Positions 32,427 to 43,033 of a stretch of DNA of 64,000 nt are shown here, piece after piece (the stretch's first letter is position 1; each line of letters starts with the position of its first letter). A program made the translations under genes and the position numbers. The notes below the pieces were generated by a model. It saw nothing but the letters and a program-made list of their open reading frames with translations, made no database searches and was not told the origin of the DNA. The DNA is from Ochotona curzoniae (Eukaryota > Chordata > Mammalia > Lagomorpha > Ochotonidae). The stretch spans positions 21,132,501 through 21,196,500 of the forward strand of contig NW_024467106.1 of the NCBI RefSeq assembly GCF_017591425.1, written 5' to 3'.

Positions 32427-32703
32427 GAGGGCCCGGTGGCATGGCCTAGCGGCTTAAGTCCTCACCTTGACGCTCCAGGATCCCTGATGAGCTCCGGTTC
32501 TAATCCTGGCAGCTCCACTTCCCATCCAGCTCCCTACTTGTGTGGGATACCCGGAAGAAGTTCCTGGATCCTGGCTTCAGATCGGCATAGCATCAGCTGT
32601 TGTGCTCACTTGGGGGTGAATCATCGGACGGAAGATCTTCCTCTCTGTCTCTCCTCCTCTCTGTATATCTGACTTTCCAATAAATAAGTAAATCTTTAAA
32701 AAA
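32427..32703 (+). mobile_element. young CSINE inserted in an older CSINE, 15-bp target duplications
   Basis: Starts 'gagggcccggtggcatggcc' and ends in an A-rich tail after 'aataaataagtaaatcttt'. Flanking duplications 'aaagattctgtctct' at 32412-32426 and 32704-32718 are perfect. A box 'tggcctagcgg' at 32442-32452; B box 'ggttctaatcc' at 32496-32506, both intact. A central segment is missing: 'ctacttgtgtgggatacccgg' skips the 'gcctgggaaagcag ... gcacc' portion. Confidence 0.95.
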
Positions 32704-32745
32704 AAAGATTCTGTCTCTCTCTTTATCTATAACTCTTTCAAATGA
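32704..32745 (+). mobile_element. old CSINE, 3' part
   Basis: Continuation of 32215-32426 after the target duplication: 'ctctttatctataactctttc' then 'aaatgaataga', which passes directly into the (GATA)n tail. Confidence 0.8.

Positions 32746-32796
<51 letters not shown>
32746..32796. repeat. (GATA)n microsatellite grown from a SINE tail
   Basis: About 12 perfect 4-base units beginning in the 'aaataaataaat' tail position of the old CSINE. This shows the tetranucleotide repeat arose by expansion of the SINE tail. Confidence 0.95.
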
Positions 32797-32798
<2 letters not shown>

Positions 32799-32819
32799 CT
32801 TTTTGACAAATGTGATTTG

Positions 32820-33083
32820 TGGGGCCACTGCAATGGTAGTGCAGGCTATGGTATCCTTGGAGCAGTGGTATCCCATGTGGGCTAGCAACGCACATGACCT
32901 AGGAAGGCAGTGGAGATGGCCTAAGTGCTTGAGCCTGTGTACCTACAGGGGAAACTTGGAAGAACCTCCTGACCCGTGGCTTCAGATAAGCTCAGCTGGA
33001 CGGGTAGAGGATCACTCTTTTTCTTCTCTCTCCCCTTCTCTGTCTCTGACTCTTTCAAATAAAAATAAATGTTTAAAAAAAAC
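32820..33083 (+). mobile_element. CSINE, old copy
   Basis: 'ggggccactgcaatggtagtg', 'gtatcccatgtgggctagc', 'gatggcctaagtgcttgagcc', 'ctgacccgtggcttcagataa' and the tail 'ctctttcaaataaaaataaat'. Confidence 0.85.
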
Positions 33084-33785
33084 CCTCTAATTCTCCGCAT
33101 AGTCACAAAATGAAACTTCCTGGTTCTGCTTTTTCTTGTTTTTCGTCACTGAAGTCTCACAGCTAAGTGTTGTAAGAGTTTATTCAGACTCACTACTTGA
33201 AACATAGGGCACATGACACGGGTCTCACAGTGTGAACTGCACGTAAAATGAACTAGACTACTTGGAAATTGTCAAATGTCACTTGAGTAGGAATGCCCAT
33301 AGCTGGGTCTACGTGTCAGACAATCACTGTATAATTGAGAGTTCTCTAATTTCTGGATAAGATATAAATACTATTTATGGAAATATAAGTAACCATGTGA
33401 ATTTAAAGCTTGTACAAATATTATTGAAACTCAATAATAAACACAACAATTATTTAGAAAACAACCTATCAAATTATTTTTCTCAGGGTAGGCTATTTGA
33501 TCATCGGCATTGTTTAGAATTTATGGCTTATGGTGATAAAGAGCAAACTTTTGTCAGTGCTAAGTTTTGTTTTTCTATTCTTCATAGTAAGTGCACCGCT
33601 CTGCTTGGATAGACAGCTCTCATTATCCTGCCCTTGGTCCTGCGCTGCTTTGGAAACTCCTTAGGACAAGGGCTGGCTTGTGTTAGGTTGTCAACATGTG
33701 CTAGTTTCCATTCTTTAAACATTTTAGAGTTGAGTCACACCCAAGCCAGACTTTAAAGTTTTCTGTCTCTGTAAGGGTATACTTG
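33084..33785. other. unassigned DNA with a possible L1 scrap
   Basis: 33405-33475 ('cttgtacaaatattattgaaa', 'ctcaataataaacacaacaa') faintly resembles the plus-strand L1 ORF2 run 'aactcaataataaaaagaca'. Otherwise nothing recognised. Confidence 0.3.
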
Positions 33786-35345
33786 AGTTGGGGGTGGGAG
33801 GGTGTAGTTCATATTTTCTTTAACCATTTATCAGTCAGTAGACACTTAGGTTGCTTCCCTGTTATGACAATTGTGAATAATTCCACCACGAATTTGGGAG
33901 AGCAGATATCTCTTTAACGTGTTGATTTTGTTCCCTGCAGATATTTACCCAGAAGTGAGACTGATGAATTATATGGTAGTTCTCTTCTTTTTTAAGGAAA
34001 TTTTGTATTATTCCTCATAATGACTGTACCGGTATGCATTCTTCTCAGCAGTAAACATTCTTTTTTCTCTACACTGTTTAGCACACTTGTCATCTCGTGT
34101 CTTTTTGATAACAGCCACCCTAATTGGTGTGTGCGGTTATCTCATTGTGGTTAAGATTTGTGTCTCCTGATTCTTAGGGATGTTGAGCTATTTTTACTCT
34201 AAGAAAAATGTCTATTCAAGCCCTTCTCTCATTTTGAAATTGGGCTATTTGTTCTTTTAATACTTAGTTATGTGATTTTCTCTTACATTTTAGATACTAA
34301 CTGCTTAACAGATATGTAGTTTTAAAAGACTTCATCTCATTTTTGTCAGTTGCTTTTTGCTCATAATGATTATGTCTCTTGTTGCACAGAACTTTTTATT
34401 GTGATGAAGTCTTATTTGCTTATTTTTGATGTTTTGCCAGAGCTTTTGTTGTCATACACAAAAATCCTTTCCAAGACTAATGTCATGCAATTATTTCATT
34501 ATCTTTCTTTTATAAGTTCTGTGTTTTCAAATATTAAACCATTTCAGTTGGTTGTAGTCCACTGATGTTTTTTGTATGATGTCAGATAAAAATCCAATTT
34601 AATTTTAGTATGTGTAAATATCCAGTTTTCTCCAGTGTTATTCATTAAGCAGACTATCTTTATCAGAGATTGGCTAGCAGTATGTTCATAGGTTAGTTTC
34701 TGAATTATTTATTCTGCACTGTTGTTCCATATATTTGTTTTTCTTTTGTCAACTGCGTTTTTTATAATTGCAATATGATTTTTAAAGATTTATTTATTTT
34801 TATTGGAAAGTCAGATTATAGAGAGAAGGAGATACAGAAAGAAAGACCCTCCATCTGCAGGTCCACTCCCTAAGTAGTCATAATGGGTGGAGCTGAGCTG
34901 ATCTGAAGCCAGGAGCAAGGAGCCAGGAGCTTTCTCCTGGTCTCCCACCTGGGTGCAATTCCCAAGGCTTTGGGCCATTCTCAACTATGTACCCAGGCTA
35001 CAAGCAGGGACCTGGAAGGGAAGTGGAGCAGCTGGGATATAAACCAGCGCTAATACAGGATCTTGGTACATGCAAGACAAGGACATTAGCCACCAGACTA
35101 CCATGCTGGGCCCTGCAATATAATTTTAAATCAGGAAATGTGGTGCCTCTAGCTTTGCTATTTTTGCTCAAGATTGCTGTAGGTATTTGAGGTCTTTTGT
35201 GTTTTCAATTTAATTTTAGGGTTTTTTTTTTCTATTTCTAGGAAATCTTTTTTTTTTTTAATGGGAATTTTCTTTAATCCATAGATCATTTTGAACTGTA
35301 TGTGCACTCCAACAATATTGATTCTTCAGAACTATGAAAACAGTA
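33786..35345 (-). mobile_element. L1 ORF2 C-terminal region, antisense, fragment A
   Basis: Reading plus: 'acttaggttgcttccctgtta', 'gaataattccaccacgaattt', 'gtctttttgataacagccacc', 'atctcattgtggttaagattt', 'aatgtctattcaagcccttct' and 'caacaatattgattcttcag' are in the order of reverse-complement L1 ORF2. The 3' UTR is absent. Frame-breaking changes are pervasive, so it is dead. It is interrupted by the CSINE at 34783-35113. Confidence 0.85.
34783..35113 (-). mobile_element. CSINE inserted in L1, antisense, 14-bp target duplications
   Basis: Full-length copy from 'taaagatttatttatttttat' to 'ccatgctgggccc'. Flanks 'tgcaatatgatttt' (34769-34782) and 'tgcaatataatttt' (35114-35127) differ at one base, and L1 text continues across the join, so the SINE postdates the L1. 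The duplicated phrase 'aggagcaaggagccaggagc' marks a small internal tandem repeat. Confidence 0.94.
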
Positions 35346-36076
35346 ATTAACAAATTCTGTATATTCCTTAAGAGATGACCCTCTTCAGGCCTTGGTCATT
35401 ATCAACTTCAACCTGAGGATTTTAGGGTTGGATATACTTAAGGTTCCTTCCTGTCCCGGTACTCTGTGGGATAGTTTGCCCCTGCCCAGTAGTTCTAAGT
35501 GATAAAAAGCCTTTGATTTTCCAAGACCCTATCACCACTCAGATAAGATTCCCTTCAGGTCCCCCTACATGCTTCTGTCAGTAGATGTGTCCAAAGCTTT
35601 TCCTCCAGAAATAGTTGGGTACCTCCTTGATCTATGGTATGTCAGTGACAAAGCTAGCAGTGTGGTCTGCCTCTGTATGATTTCAGTCCATTTACTATCA
35701 AGGTAGCATAATCACATGACAGTTTCCAGCTATCTAAAGCACTGGATGCAGATGGTATATTCATCCCAAGTCAGGGTAGCAATTTGAGCACTTCATGCTC
35801 TGTGAGGCACTTTGGCCATATCATAATCAATCTAGGTGTATAAAAATCCTTAATGAATGCACAAGACAAATACTCTGAGCCTATAACTGGGTGAGAAAAT
35901 GTGCTGCAAATCATTGTCTTAGATTTTTAAACAATACATTAAGATAGCATGTGACCTGTCTGTAGAATTCTTCAAGGTACTTTAAAGATGTACCTCTCTT
36001 GGGATTGATTTATTTTCCTAGTTCCTCCAAGATTTTCCCCTATGTAATTAGAATTTGGTTTAAAAAGGAAAAAGCA
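35346..36076. other. non-L1 sequence between two L1 fragments, unassigned
   Basis: From about 35346 the L1 match stops. The following ~730 bases have moderate GC and no landmark I know. It may be a separate old insertion or original target DNA. No reading frame of note. Confidence 0.4.
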
Positions 36077-36366
36077 GGGTCCGGCGGGTAGCCTAGTGGC
36101 TAAATTCCTCACTTTGTACAACTGGGATCCCATATGAGTGCTGGTTCATGTCCCAACAGCCCTGCTTCCCAGTCAGCTCCCTGCTTGGGGCCTGGGATCC
36201 TGCAGCCATGTGGGAGACTGAAAAGAAGCTCCTGGCTCCTGGTTTCAGATTTGCTCAGCTCCAGCCATGGCAGCCACTTGGGGAGTGAATCAGTGGACGG
36301 GAGATGTTCCTCTCTGTCTCTTCTTCTCTCTGTATATCTGTATATCTGTTTATCTGACTTTCCAAA
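36077..36366 (+). mobile_element. CSINE
   Basis: 'gggtccggcgggtagcctagt' through 'ggcagccacttggggagtgaa' to a tail where 'tatatctg' is repeated three times. Flanks 'ggaaaaagca' before and 'aaagaaaagcag' after suggest an imperfect target duplication. The 'cctagtgg' A box is preserved; the B box is altered (ggttcatgtcc). Confidence 0.92.
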
Positions 36367-37060
36367 GAAAAGCAGAATCAAACATTACTCTCTTAAATGC
36401 TTCTCTCATGTTTTATTATTGATGTGATTATTGGCAGGGTATTAAAATGTTTGCCTGTTTCTGTGTTGCCGACTTTATGTGTAGAAGTTACAGATGGCAG
36501 ATTACACTTCATTAAATAGAATGCTTGGCAACAAATTTCAAGGGAATGTCATGGAGAGGACTAAGCTTGTCTCAGTTAGTGTGGTCTTAGTGAACTTCCT
36601 TCCCCATGTTGGCTTTAATGTCCTATATGTGTGCTGTGACGAGCCATATCCAGAGCCACATGTCAAAGTAAGAAGGAACCATGAGGGCCTGGCTGTCATG
36701 CTCCCCCAAGGCAGCTTTGAAATTCTTAGGGTATAAATACAACTTTTAGATAGCTTTTGCATAACTTAGAGCTATTTCTAGTTAGTCCCTCAAAATGCTG
36801 AGGTTAAAATCTTAGCTCCCTTCATCATAATTCATAATTAAAAAGGGAACAGATATATTTGAAAATGACTAGAACAGCAGACGTATTCTCACCAAAAAAA
36901 TATATGATGTAATACATTTGTTAATTAGCTTGATTTAGCCATTCTATTGGTGAATATAAAAATTTATACATCATAATATATGATACACAATATATATGGA
37001 TCCACTATGGGTAAATAAGTTATATATTGTTGTGTGTGTGTGTGTGTGCATTTTTAAGCC
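36367..37060. other. unassigned DNA; (GT)n at 37031-37048
   Basis: An 80-codon plus frame (36494-36736) overlaps a 74-codon minus frame, and neither is recognisable. From 36890 the sequence is A+T-rich with 'tatatgat'-type patches before a short (GT)9. Confidence 0.4.
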
Positions 37061-37304
37061 AATATCTTAGTACAGTAGCTCTTGTTATTGATCTTGAAAA
37101 CTAGTATTCTGATAGCTGTAATTTTGTTCTTTTTGTACAATATTTATTTGGCTAATTGTAGTCTTCACATCAGTGTGAATTTCAGGATTTTTTCCCATTT
37201 CTATGAAGAGTGTCATTGATGTTTTGATAGAAATGACAGTGAATTCGTGCCTTATGTATAGCGTGGATACTTAAACATTAGTACTTGTAATCCAAGTACA
37301 TGGA

Positions 37305-37307
<3 letters not shown>

Positions 37308-37339
<32 letters not shown>
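37308..37339. repeat. (GT)n microsatellite inside L1
   Basis: About 15 perfect GT units. Confidence 0.95.
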
Positions 37340-37340
<1 letters not shown>

Positions 37341-38576
37341 ACATTTTCCTTCATCAGCATTTTGTAATGTTCATTGCAATGTTCCTTGGTTAAATTTATT
37401 CCAAGGTATTTAATTTCCCTCTATAGCTATTATGAATGGGGTTGCTTTTATATATTTTTTTCTTAGTGATTTTGTTAATTATTATGTAGAATAGTCTTTT
37501 GTGTGATAAGTTTATCCTCTGACTTTACTGAAATTGTATATCAATTCTAGCAGTCTCTTGGCAGCCTGTAGGTAGAATTTGAGTTCTCTTTCTATTTGTT
37601 TAGTTTTGATTCATTTTTGCTTAATATCCTACTAAATTTCCTGTGCTATATATTTAATAAGAATATTAACAATGGACATCCTTATCGAGTTTTAGGTTTC
37701 ATTGAGAATGCTTCCAGCTTTTTTCCATTCAATGTGATGGTGGTGTATACTTGTCATACAGTACCTTTGTTATATAGAGTTATTGCTTCTACACCTAATA
37801 TCTTCAAAGTTCTGATTATGAATGCCCACTGATTTTTATGAAATACTTTTTCTACATTTACTGAGAAGATACTGTGTTTTTATTCCTAATTCTCTTATTG
37901 GGATATATATATTGGTCTGTCCACTTGGAATTAATCCCATTGAACCATGAAGAATTATTTTCTGTTGCTGTTGTGTTACAGGATCAAAGACGCTAATATT
38001 TTCTTGAGAATTTTTGCATCTGTGTTCATCAGAAACATTGAGCTATAGTTTTCTTTAGTTGTTTTTATCAGTCTGGTTTTTGCATTAAGATAATGCTACC
38101 AGGTAGAGTAATTTGGGAGGTTTCCTTTTCTTTTAATTTTTGGAAATAGTTTGAGCAGAACTTTCATTGATTCTTCAATAAGTTTGTAGATCTCAGCAGT
38201 GAAGCCACTTGATCCTGGATTTTTCATTGTTGGGAGAGTGTTTAATACTGATTAAATTTCATTACTAATTCATCTGTTTAGAATTTCTATGTATTTGTGG
38301 TTAAATTGTTGAAAGTTTTAAGTATCTACACATTTATCTATTCCTTTTTAAGTTTTCAAATTGTTGGCATTTAGTTATTTTTATAATTGTCAGCACCAAC
38401 CCTTTGTATTTCTGTGGCACCAGTAGTAATCTCTTTTTTAGGATTGATTTGTATTTGTAGTACCAGTAACCATATATCTTTTCATATCTGAATTTTGTTT
38501 GAATCTCCTGTGTTTTATTATAGTTGTTTCATTTACTTTTTAAAAATCAACTCTTCATTTAACTGTTCTTAAATTT

Positions 38577-38876
38577 TTATGTATTTATTTAAGCTATTTG
38601 AAAGGCTGGAGAGACAGAGAGATATAAAGAGGGTCCTCCTATCCACTGACTCACTCCCCTCCTGCCTTCAGCAGTTGGGTTCCTGCCAAAAACTGGTGAT
38701 TTGAGTCTCCCATGTGCTAGGCAGGGACCACATGATTGGAGCCTTCACCTGCTGCTCCCTAAGGTGCACATTACCAAAAAGCTGGAATTACAATCAGAGC
38801 CAGGAACATGACCTCAGGCTCTGTGACATCAGCCATGACTATCCCATGCTGCATCTGAATCGTTATGTCAAATGCC
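38577..38876 (-). mobile_element. CSINE, antisense, old, inside L1 fragment B
   Basis: 'atgtatttatttaagctattt', 'tatccactgactcactcccct', 'ggattccccc'-type centre eroded, 'gcaccaaaaag'-side core, and 5' end 'catcagccatgactatcccat'. L1 text resumes immediately after near 38880. Confidence 0.7.
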
Positions 38877-39137
38877 CAAACTTGATTTTCCATTTATTTT
38901 TTCACTTTCTATTTCATTTATTTATGCTTTAATATTTATTGTTTCTTTATTCTTACAAGCATTGGGTATCAACTGTTCTTATTAGTCTATGTTTTTGAGA
39001 GGCATTGTTAGTTTCTTTAACATATGTATTTAATGTCTATTTTTGATACAAACTCCTCTATTTGTTATTACAAACTTCCTTCTTTGCTGTATCTCATAAA
39101 TTTAGGCATGTTGTCTTTCCATTTTGAGTAATGTAAA

Positions 39138-39400
39138 GAAAAATTATTTTATTTTACACTTGAGAAGGAGAGAACCAGAGAGATGGACTGACTGAAACTG
39201 GCTCTTTGTTTGGTATTTTACTCCTCTTCAAATTCCCAGGAGATGGAAACTCAGTCTGAGTCATATACATTGGAGCAGTGACCGAACTATGTGAACTGCC
39301 ACCTGCTGCCTTGCAGAGTTCTTGTTATCCGGAGCTGAGCCAGCACTTGAACCCAGGCCCTCTAACATGAGACATGGATGCTTTAACCAACATTTTAAAC
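39138..39400 (-). mobile_element. CSINE, antisense, very old, inside L1 fragment B
   Basis: 'ttattttattttacacttgag', 'aaggagagaaccagagagatg', 'ctgccttgcagagttcttgt', 'gagccagcacttgaacccagg' and 'ggatgctttaaccaacattt'. L1 sequence flanks both sides. Confidence 0.65.
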
Positions 39401-39845
39401 ACTGTATTTCTAAAAAAATATAAAAAATTTTTTCCCTTTTGATTTTTTGAGCAGTCCATTATTCATTCAGAAACAGATTACTCAGTCTCCAATGATATAT
39501 ATCTTTTGTTATTGATTTCTTGTTTTATTCCATTGTGAGAAAGAAAAAAAATATGATTTTAATTGTTTTGAATTTGTCAGGACTCATTTATCAGCCTTAT
39601 ATGTGAGGTATCCTACAGAATGTTCTATGTACTAGTAAGTGAAGTCTGCATCTATTAGGTGGGGTGTTCTGCAAATACCTCGTAGGCCATGCGGTCTATA
39701 ATTTGTTCAATCTCTGATATTTCTTTCTCTTTAATTTTCTTGGGCAAGTGCTTTGCCCATAGTTGAATGTGGAGTGTTGAAGTCTCCCGTAATAGGTGTA
39801 TTGGCATTATCTCTCATGTTAGGTCTCATAATGTTTGTTTACAAA

Positions 39846-41300
39846 ATGTATCTTGCTGATGCCAAATGGTCTTCAAAGAGGGAGTGACTTTTAGCATCAA
39901 AATGCACCCTGGGTGCCCACAAATTTTGAGATGTAATCATTGTGACTTATATGGAAGATTTAATTTCAAAAAGTTTTACAAAATCATATCATTAGGATGA
40001 TTTTTGCAAACTGATGGACAAACTTGAGTATTGCCTTTTGCTTCTGAAGCCACTCCAAGGAGAATTTCTTCTTCTCTAATTCTAAAGAAAGTGTGGGTCT
40101 GGTTTCTGTGACTGCCTCTAGCATGTTGGAAGGACACGTTGGGGAATATATGCGGGAACTGGCAAGCAGGCTTTGTGTCTTAGGGAGGAAATCGATTACC
40201 ATTTCAGGACTTCCATGCAGCTGCTGTCCAAACCACAGTGAGCTGACCTCCTGCTGATTTGCTGGGGACACCATCAGAATCCATTTCCAAATATCACAGA
40301 AGAGGGCATGTAGAATCTTCTGACTTCTAGCGCATCCGATTGAATGAGGGACCTGTTTTTTATTATGATTGGGAATGAAAAAAAAATGTTTAACTATTCC
40401 ATGACTTTAATGGAACACAGATTCGGTGTGTCTTGGAAACGACTGTTCAGCATTATAATTACAATTTGCTTGTTGCATCAGGGAAAGCACACAGGAGACT
40501 GGGTTTCCAAACCACAGAGGCAAAGAAGAAAGAGGACGGGCAGTGAGATGCATGTGCCTGCACACACGTACACACACTCACACATCTACATCACCCGCCT
40601 GTTCATTTGCAATTCATGTTACTTTGGAACTGGGAGGATTTTATTTAAAGCAACATCCGTTCCCTGACAAACTCATAAATCATTTTATTTCTCTCTTATA
40701 AAGAAAAAAATCATGCTTTTGAAGCAGTGCAATCTCTGAGTCTCTGTCCATTTGGCAAATGCCTCTCATGCTGAAGTAAACCTGCCGTCAAGTTTGACAA
40801 GGAGTCATATTCCCAGGATCATATGCTTTGCAATATTCACCTAGAGCCCTGCCATTTTGGATAATGCCTTCATTGAACTAGTGTACTACATTCAACATTT
40901 ATGCTCATCCCTTGGGCCCCTGCCAAGCAAGCCCTTTCACCACTCTTGAGGGCTTTAAAGTTTCACCCAAGGCTTCAATGTGATAGTAAAATCTGGAAAG
41001 AACCCAAATAGGGCAGGAGAAATGAAGCAGATCTCCGATAATGAGGTTCTGCCAAGTGCCATGTGTTAGTTTGGGGATGTAACTAGAAATAATACTCTTA
41101 GGCTGAGTGAATATTGTAGCAGGGATGGGGCTGTTGACTGTAAATTATTCAGAGCCCTGTGTTGTATCAGCTGGGCCTTTATACTCACTATTCTTTCTTC
41201 ATGAAAAGTGCATCCTCTAAGACTTTGCATAACTGACTTTTCACTCCTCTGGTTTAGCTGATTTCATTCTGATAAAATAAGTTGAGGGTTATTATTATGC
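39846..41300. other. 1.45-kb repeat-free interval, candidate conserved non-coding DNA
   Basis: Begins where L1 homology ends. A 96-codon minus frame at 39984-40274 is open and repeat-free ('EKKKFSLEWLQKQKAILKF' near its end) but unrecognised. The region 40680-40980 is complex, balanced in composition and free of repeat landmarks. A (CA)-like patch lies at 40558-40580. Confidence 0.4.
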
Positions 41301-41307
41301 TTTTAAA

Positions 41308-41659
41308 ATATTTACTTTTTTGTTGGAAAGGCAGAGTTACAGAGAGATGGAGACACAGAGACAGAGACAGACAGAGAGAGAGAGAGAGAGAGATCTTATA
41401 TCCTACATCTTCTACTTCACTCCCAGATAGCCTCAATGCCCAGGGTTAGGTCAGGTTGAAACTAGGAGTCTGGAACTCCATCATGATCTCTTACGTAGAT
41501 GGCAGAAATTAAAACACGTGAACCGTGTTCTGCTACCTCCCAAGGAATATTAGCAGGGGCTTGGATCCAAAACAGAGCAGCAGGACTCAAACCTGCACTA
41601 ATAGTGATGCAAGTGTTGCAGTCAGAGGTCTAATCCTCTGTGTCACAACGCTGGTCCCA
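41308..41659 (-). mobile_element. CSINE, antisense, full length
   Basis: 'aaaatatttacttttttgttg', an expanded (GA)n at 41357-41391, 'aggaatattagcaggggcttg', 'cagcaggactcaaacctgcac' and the 5' end 'tgtcacaacgctggtccc'. Confidence 0.88.
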
Positions 41660-41687
41660 TATTACTGTTTTTTGAAAATGAAAGAAG

Positions 41688-42008
41688 CTGGGGCCATTAT
41701 TGTGGTGCATAATGTTAATACACTTCCTGCAATGCCGGCATTCCATATAGGTACAGTTTTGAGGCCTAGCTGCTCTACTTCCCATTCAGCTCCCTGCAAA
41801 TGCATCTAGGAAAGCAACAGAAGATGAACGAACTGCTTTGGCTACTGCAACCCATGTGGGAGACACTGATGGAGTTCCAGACTCCTGGGTTTGGCCTGGT
41901 TTAGCCCTAGCTATTGCTGCTACTTTGGGAGTGAACCAGTGGGTGGAAAATCAGTCTTACTCTCTCCTTCCCTTTATTTCTGTAACTCTACATTCCAAAC
42001 AAATATTT
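41688..42008 (+). mobile_element. CSINE, plus-strand half of an inverted pair
   Basis: 'gctggggccattattgtggtg', 'tgccggcattccatatagg', 'cccattcagctccctgca', 'gatggagttccagactcctgg' and the tail 'attccaaacaaatatttta'. Followed without spacer by a minus-strand CSINE. Confidence 0.87.
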
Positions 42009-42291
42009 TAGAAGATTTGTTTATTCTAAAGACAGAGAGATATTCTATGCACTGGTTCACTTCCCAGATGACTGAAATGGTACAATGCTGTGAAAGGCTA
42101 AAGCCAAAAATCTGGAGCTTGTTCTAGATCTCCAGTGTAAGTACAGGAATCTAAGCACTTTGGCAGTCTTTCACTGCTTTCCCAAATTTGTTAGCAGATA
42201 GCTCGATTAAATGTGGAGCATCAGATTCATGAAACACTGCCTATATAGAATGCCAGTGCTACAGGTGATATTCAACAGCACTGGCTCCAAA
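42009..42291 (-). mobile_element. CSINE, minus-strand half of an inverted pair
   Basis: 'gaagatttgtttattctaaag', 'gctaaagccaaaaatctggag', 'tttcccaaatttgttagcag', 'tatatagaatgccagtgctac' and the 5' end 'caacagcactggctcc'. Tail to tail with 41688-42008, so a transcript across both could fold into a ~280-bp imperfect duplex. Confidence 0.85.
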
Positions 42292-42512
42292 TAAATATAG
42301 TTTTAAAGAGATAAACTTGGGATCAAATAGTCTGCATAATTTGTCAACTGGCTAGCAGATACGGGATCCAAATCCCATGGGGCTGGAATCAGAACTGATA
42401 CTCTTAACAATCACATGATGCTATCTAACTTTGTTCTGGAAAGGATCTCAGATTAACAGGCAAGTAGAGTTTGTTTTAACCATCTGGTGCCAGTGTGGAG
42501 ATGCACAAATGA
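42292..42512. repeat. ~215-bp segment repeated at 49113 (copy 1)
   Basis: Shares with 49113-49326, in order, 'gggatcaaata', 'tttgtcaactggctagcaga', 'catggggct', 'actgatact/attc', 'cacatgatgct', 'ggaaaggatct' and 'gtggagatgc'. Roughly four fifths of positions appear identical by eye. Both copies begin just outside the 5' end of a minus-strand CSINE. Not a family I can name. Confidence 0.85.
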
Positions 42513-42686
42513 TATTGTAGGAATTTAAATGGGCAGGGAAAGGTGTGCACTGAAGGATTCCTAAAGAAAGCAAATCCTAAATCCTAAATTGAGTCTTAGG
42601 ACTAAAACACCATAAACAAACAAACAAATAAATAAGCAGGCACATAACAAGATTGAACAGAAAGTTCCTCTACACAGTTTAGTATT

Positions 42687-43016
42687 TTTTTAAAAAGATT
42701 TATTTGTTTTATTACAAAGTCAGATATACAGGGAAGAGGAGAGACAGAGAGGAAGATCTTCCGTCCCATGATTCACTCCCCAAGTGAGCGCAACAGCCGA
42801 TGATATGCCCAGCCGAAGCCAGGATCCAGGAACTTCTTCTGGGTATCCCACACGGGTGCAGGGTCCCAAAGCTCTGGGCCATCCTCGACTGCTTTCCTGG
42901 GCCACAAGCAGGTAGCTGGATGGGAAGTGGAGCTGCCGGGATTAGAACTGGCACCCATATGGGATCCTGGTGCATTCAAGGCGAGGACTTAAGCCGCTAG
43001 GCCAGACTGCTGGGCC
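42687..43016 (-). mobile_element. CSINE, young, antisense, 17-bp perfect target duplications
   Basis: Flanks 'ctacacagtttagtatt' at 42670-42686 and 43017-43033 are identical. The element runs from 'tttttaaaaagatttatttgt' to 'agactgctgggcc' and is full length, with an intact reversed B box 'ggattagaac(t)'. Overlapping frames of 61-87 codons here are SINE translation. Confidence 0.96.
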
Positions 43017-43033
43017 CTACACAGTTTAGTATT

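Larger units (their letters stand above)
37065..39845 (-). mobile_element. L1 ORF2 fragment B, antisense, spanning RT to endonuclease side
   Basis: Plus-strand order: 'ttctttttgtacaatatttat', 'gaagagtgtcattgatgtttt', 'ggttaaatttattccaaggta', 'tgcatctgtgttcatcagaa', 'cttgatcctggatttttcat', 'gttattgatttcttgtttta' and 'gttgaagtctcccgtaatagg' are reverse-complement L1 ORF2 landmarks running from the C-terminal side toward the endonuclease side. Numerous stops and indels make it inactive. Two old CSINEs (38577, 39138) and a (GT)n (37308-37339) interrupt it. Its first ~250 bases of consensus duplicate the end of fragment A. Confidence 0.88.

Noticed and set aside
32442..32506. Possible tRNA gene (A and B boxes with tRNA-like spacing)
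   Set aside because: The boxes are the pol III promoter of a CSINE. No cloverleaf with paired acceptor stem is present.
33786..39845. L1 considered as potentially active
   Set aside because: Fragmented, 3' end missing, crowded with stops and interrupted by several SINEs; clearly dead.
40558..40590. 'cacacacgtacacacactcac' patch as a functional site
   Set aside because: A decayed (CA)n microsatellite.
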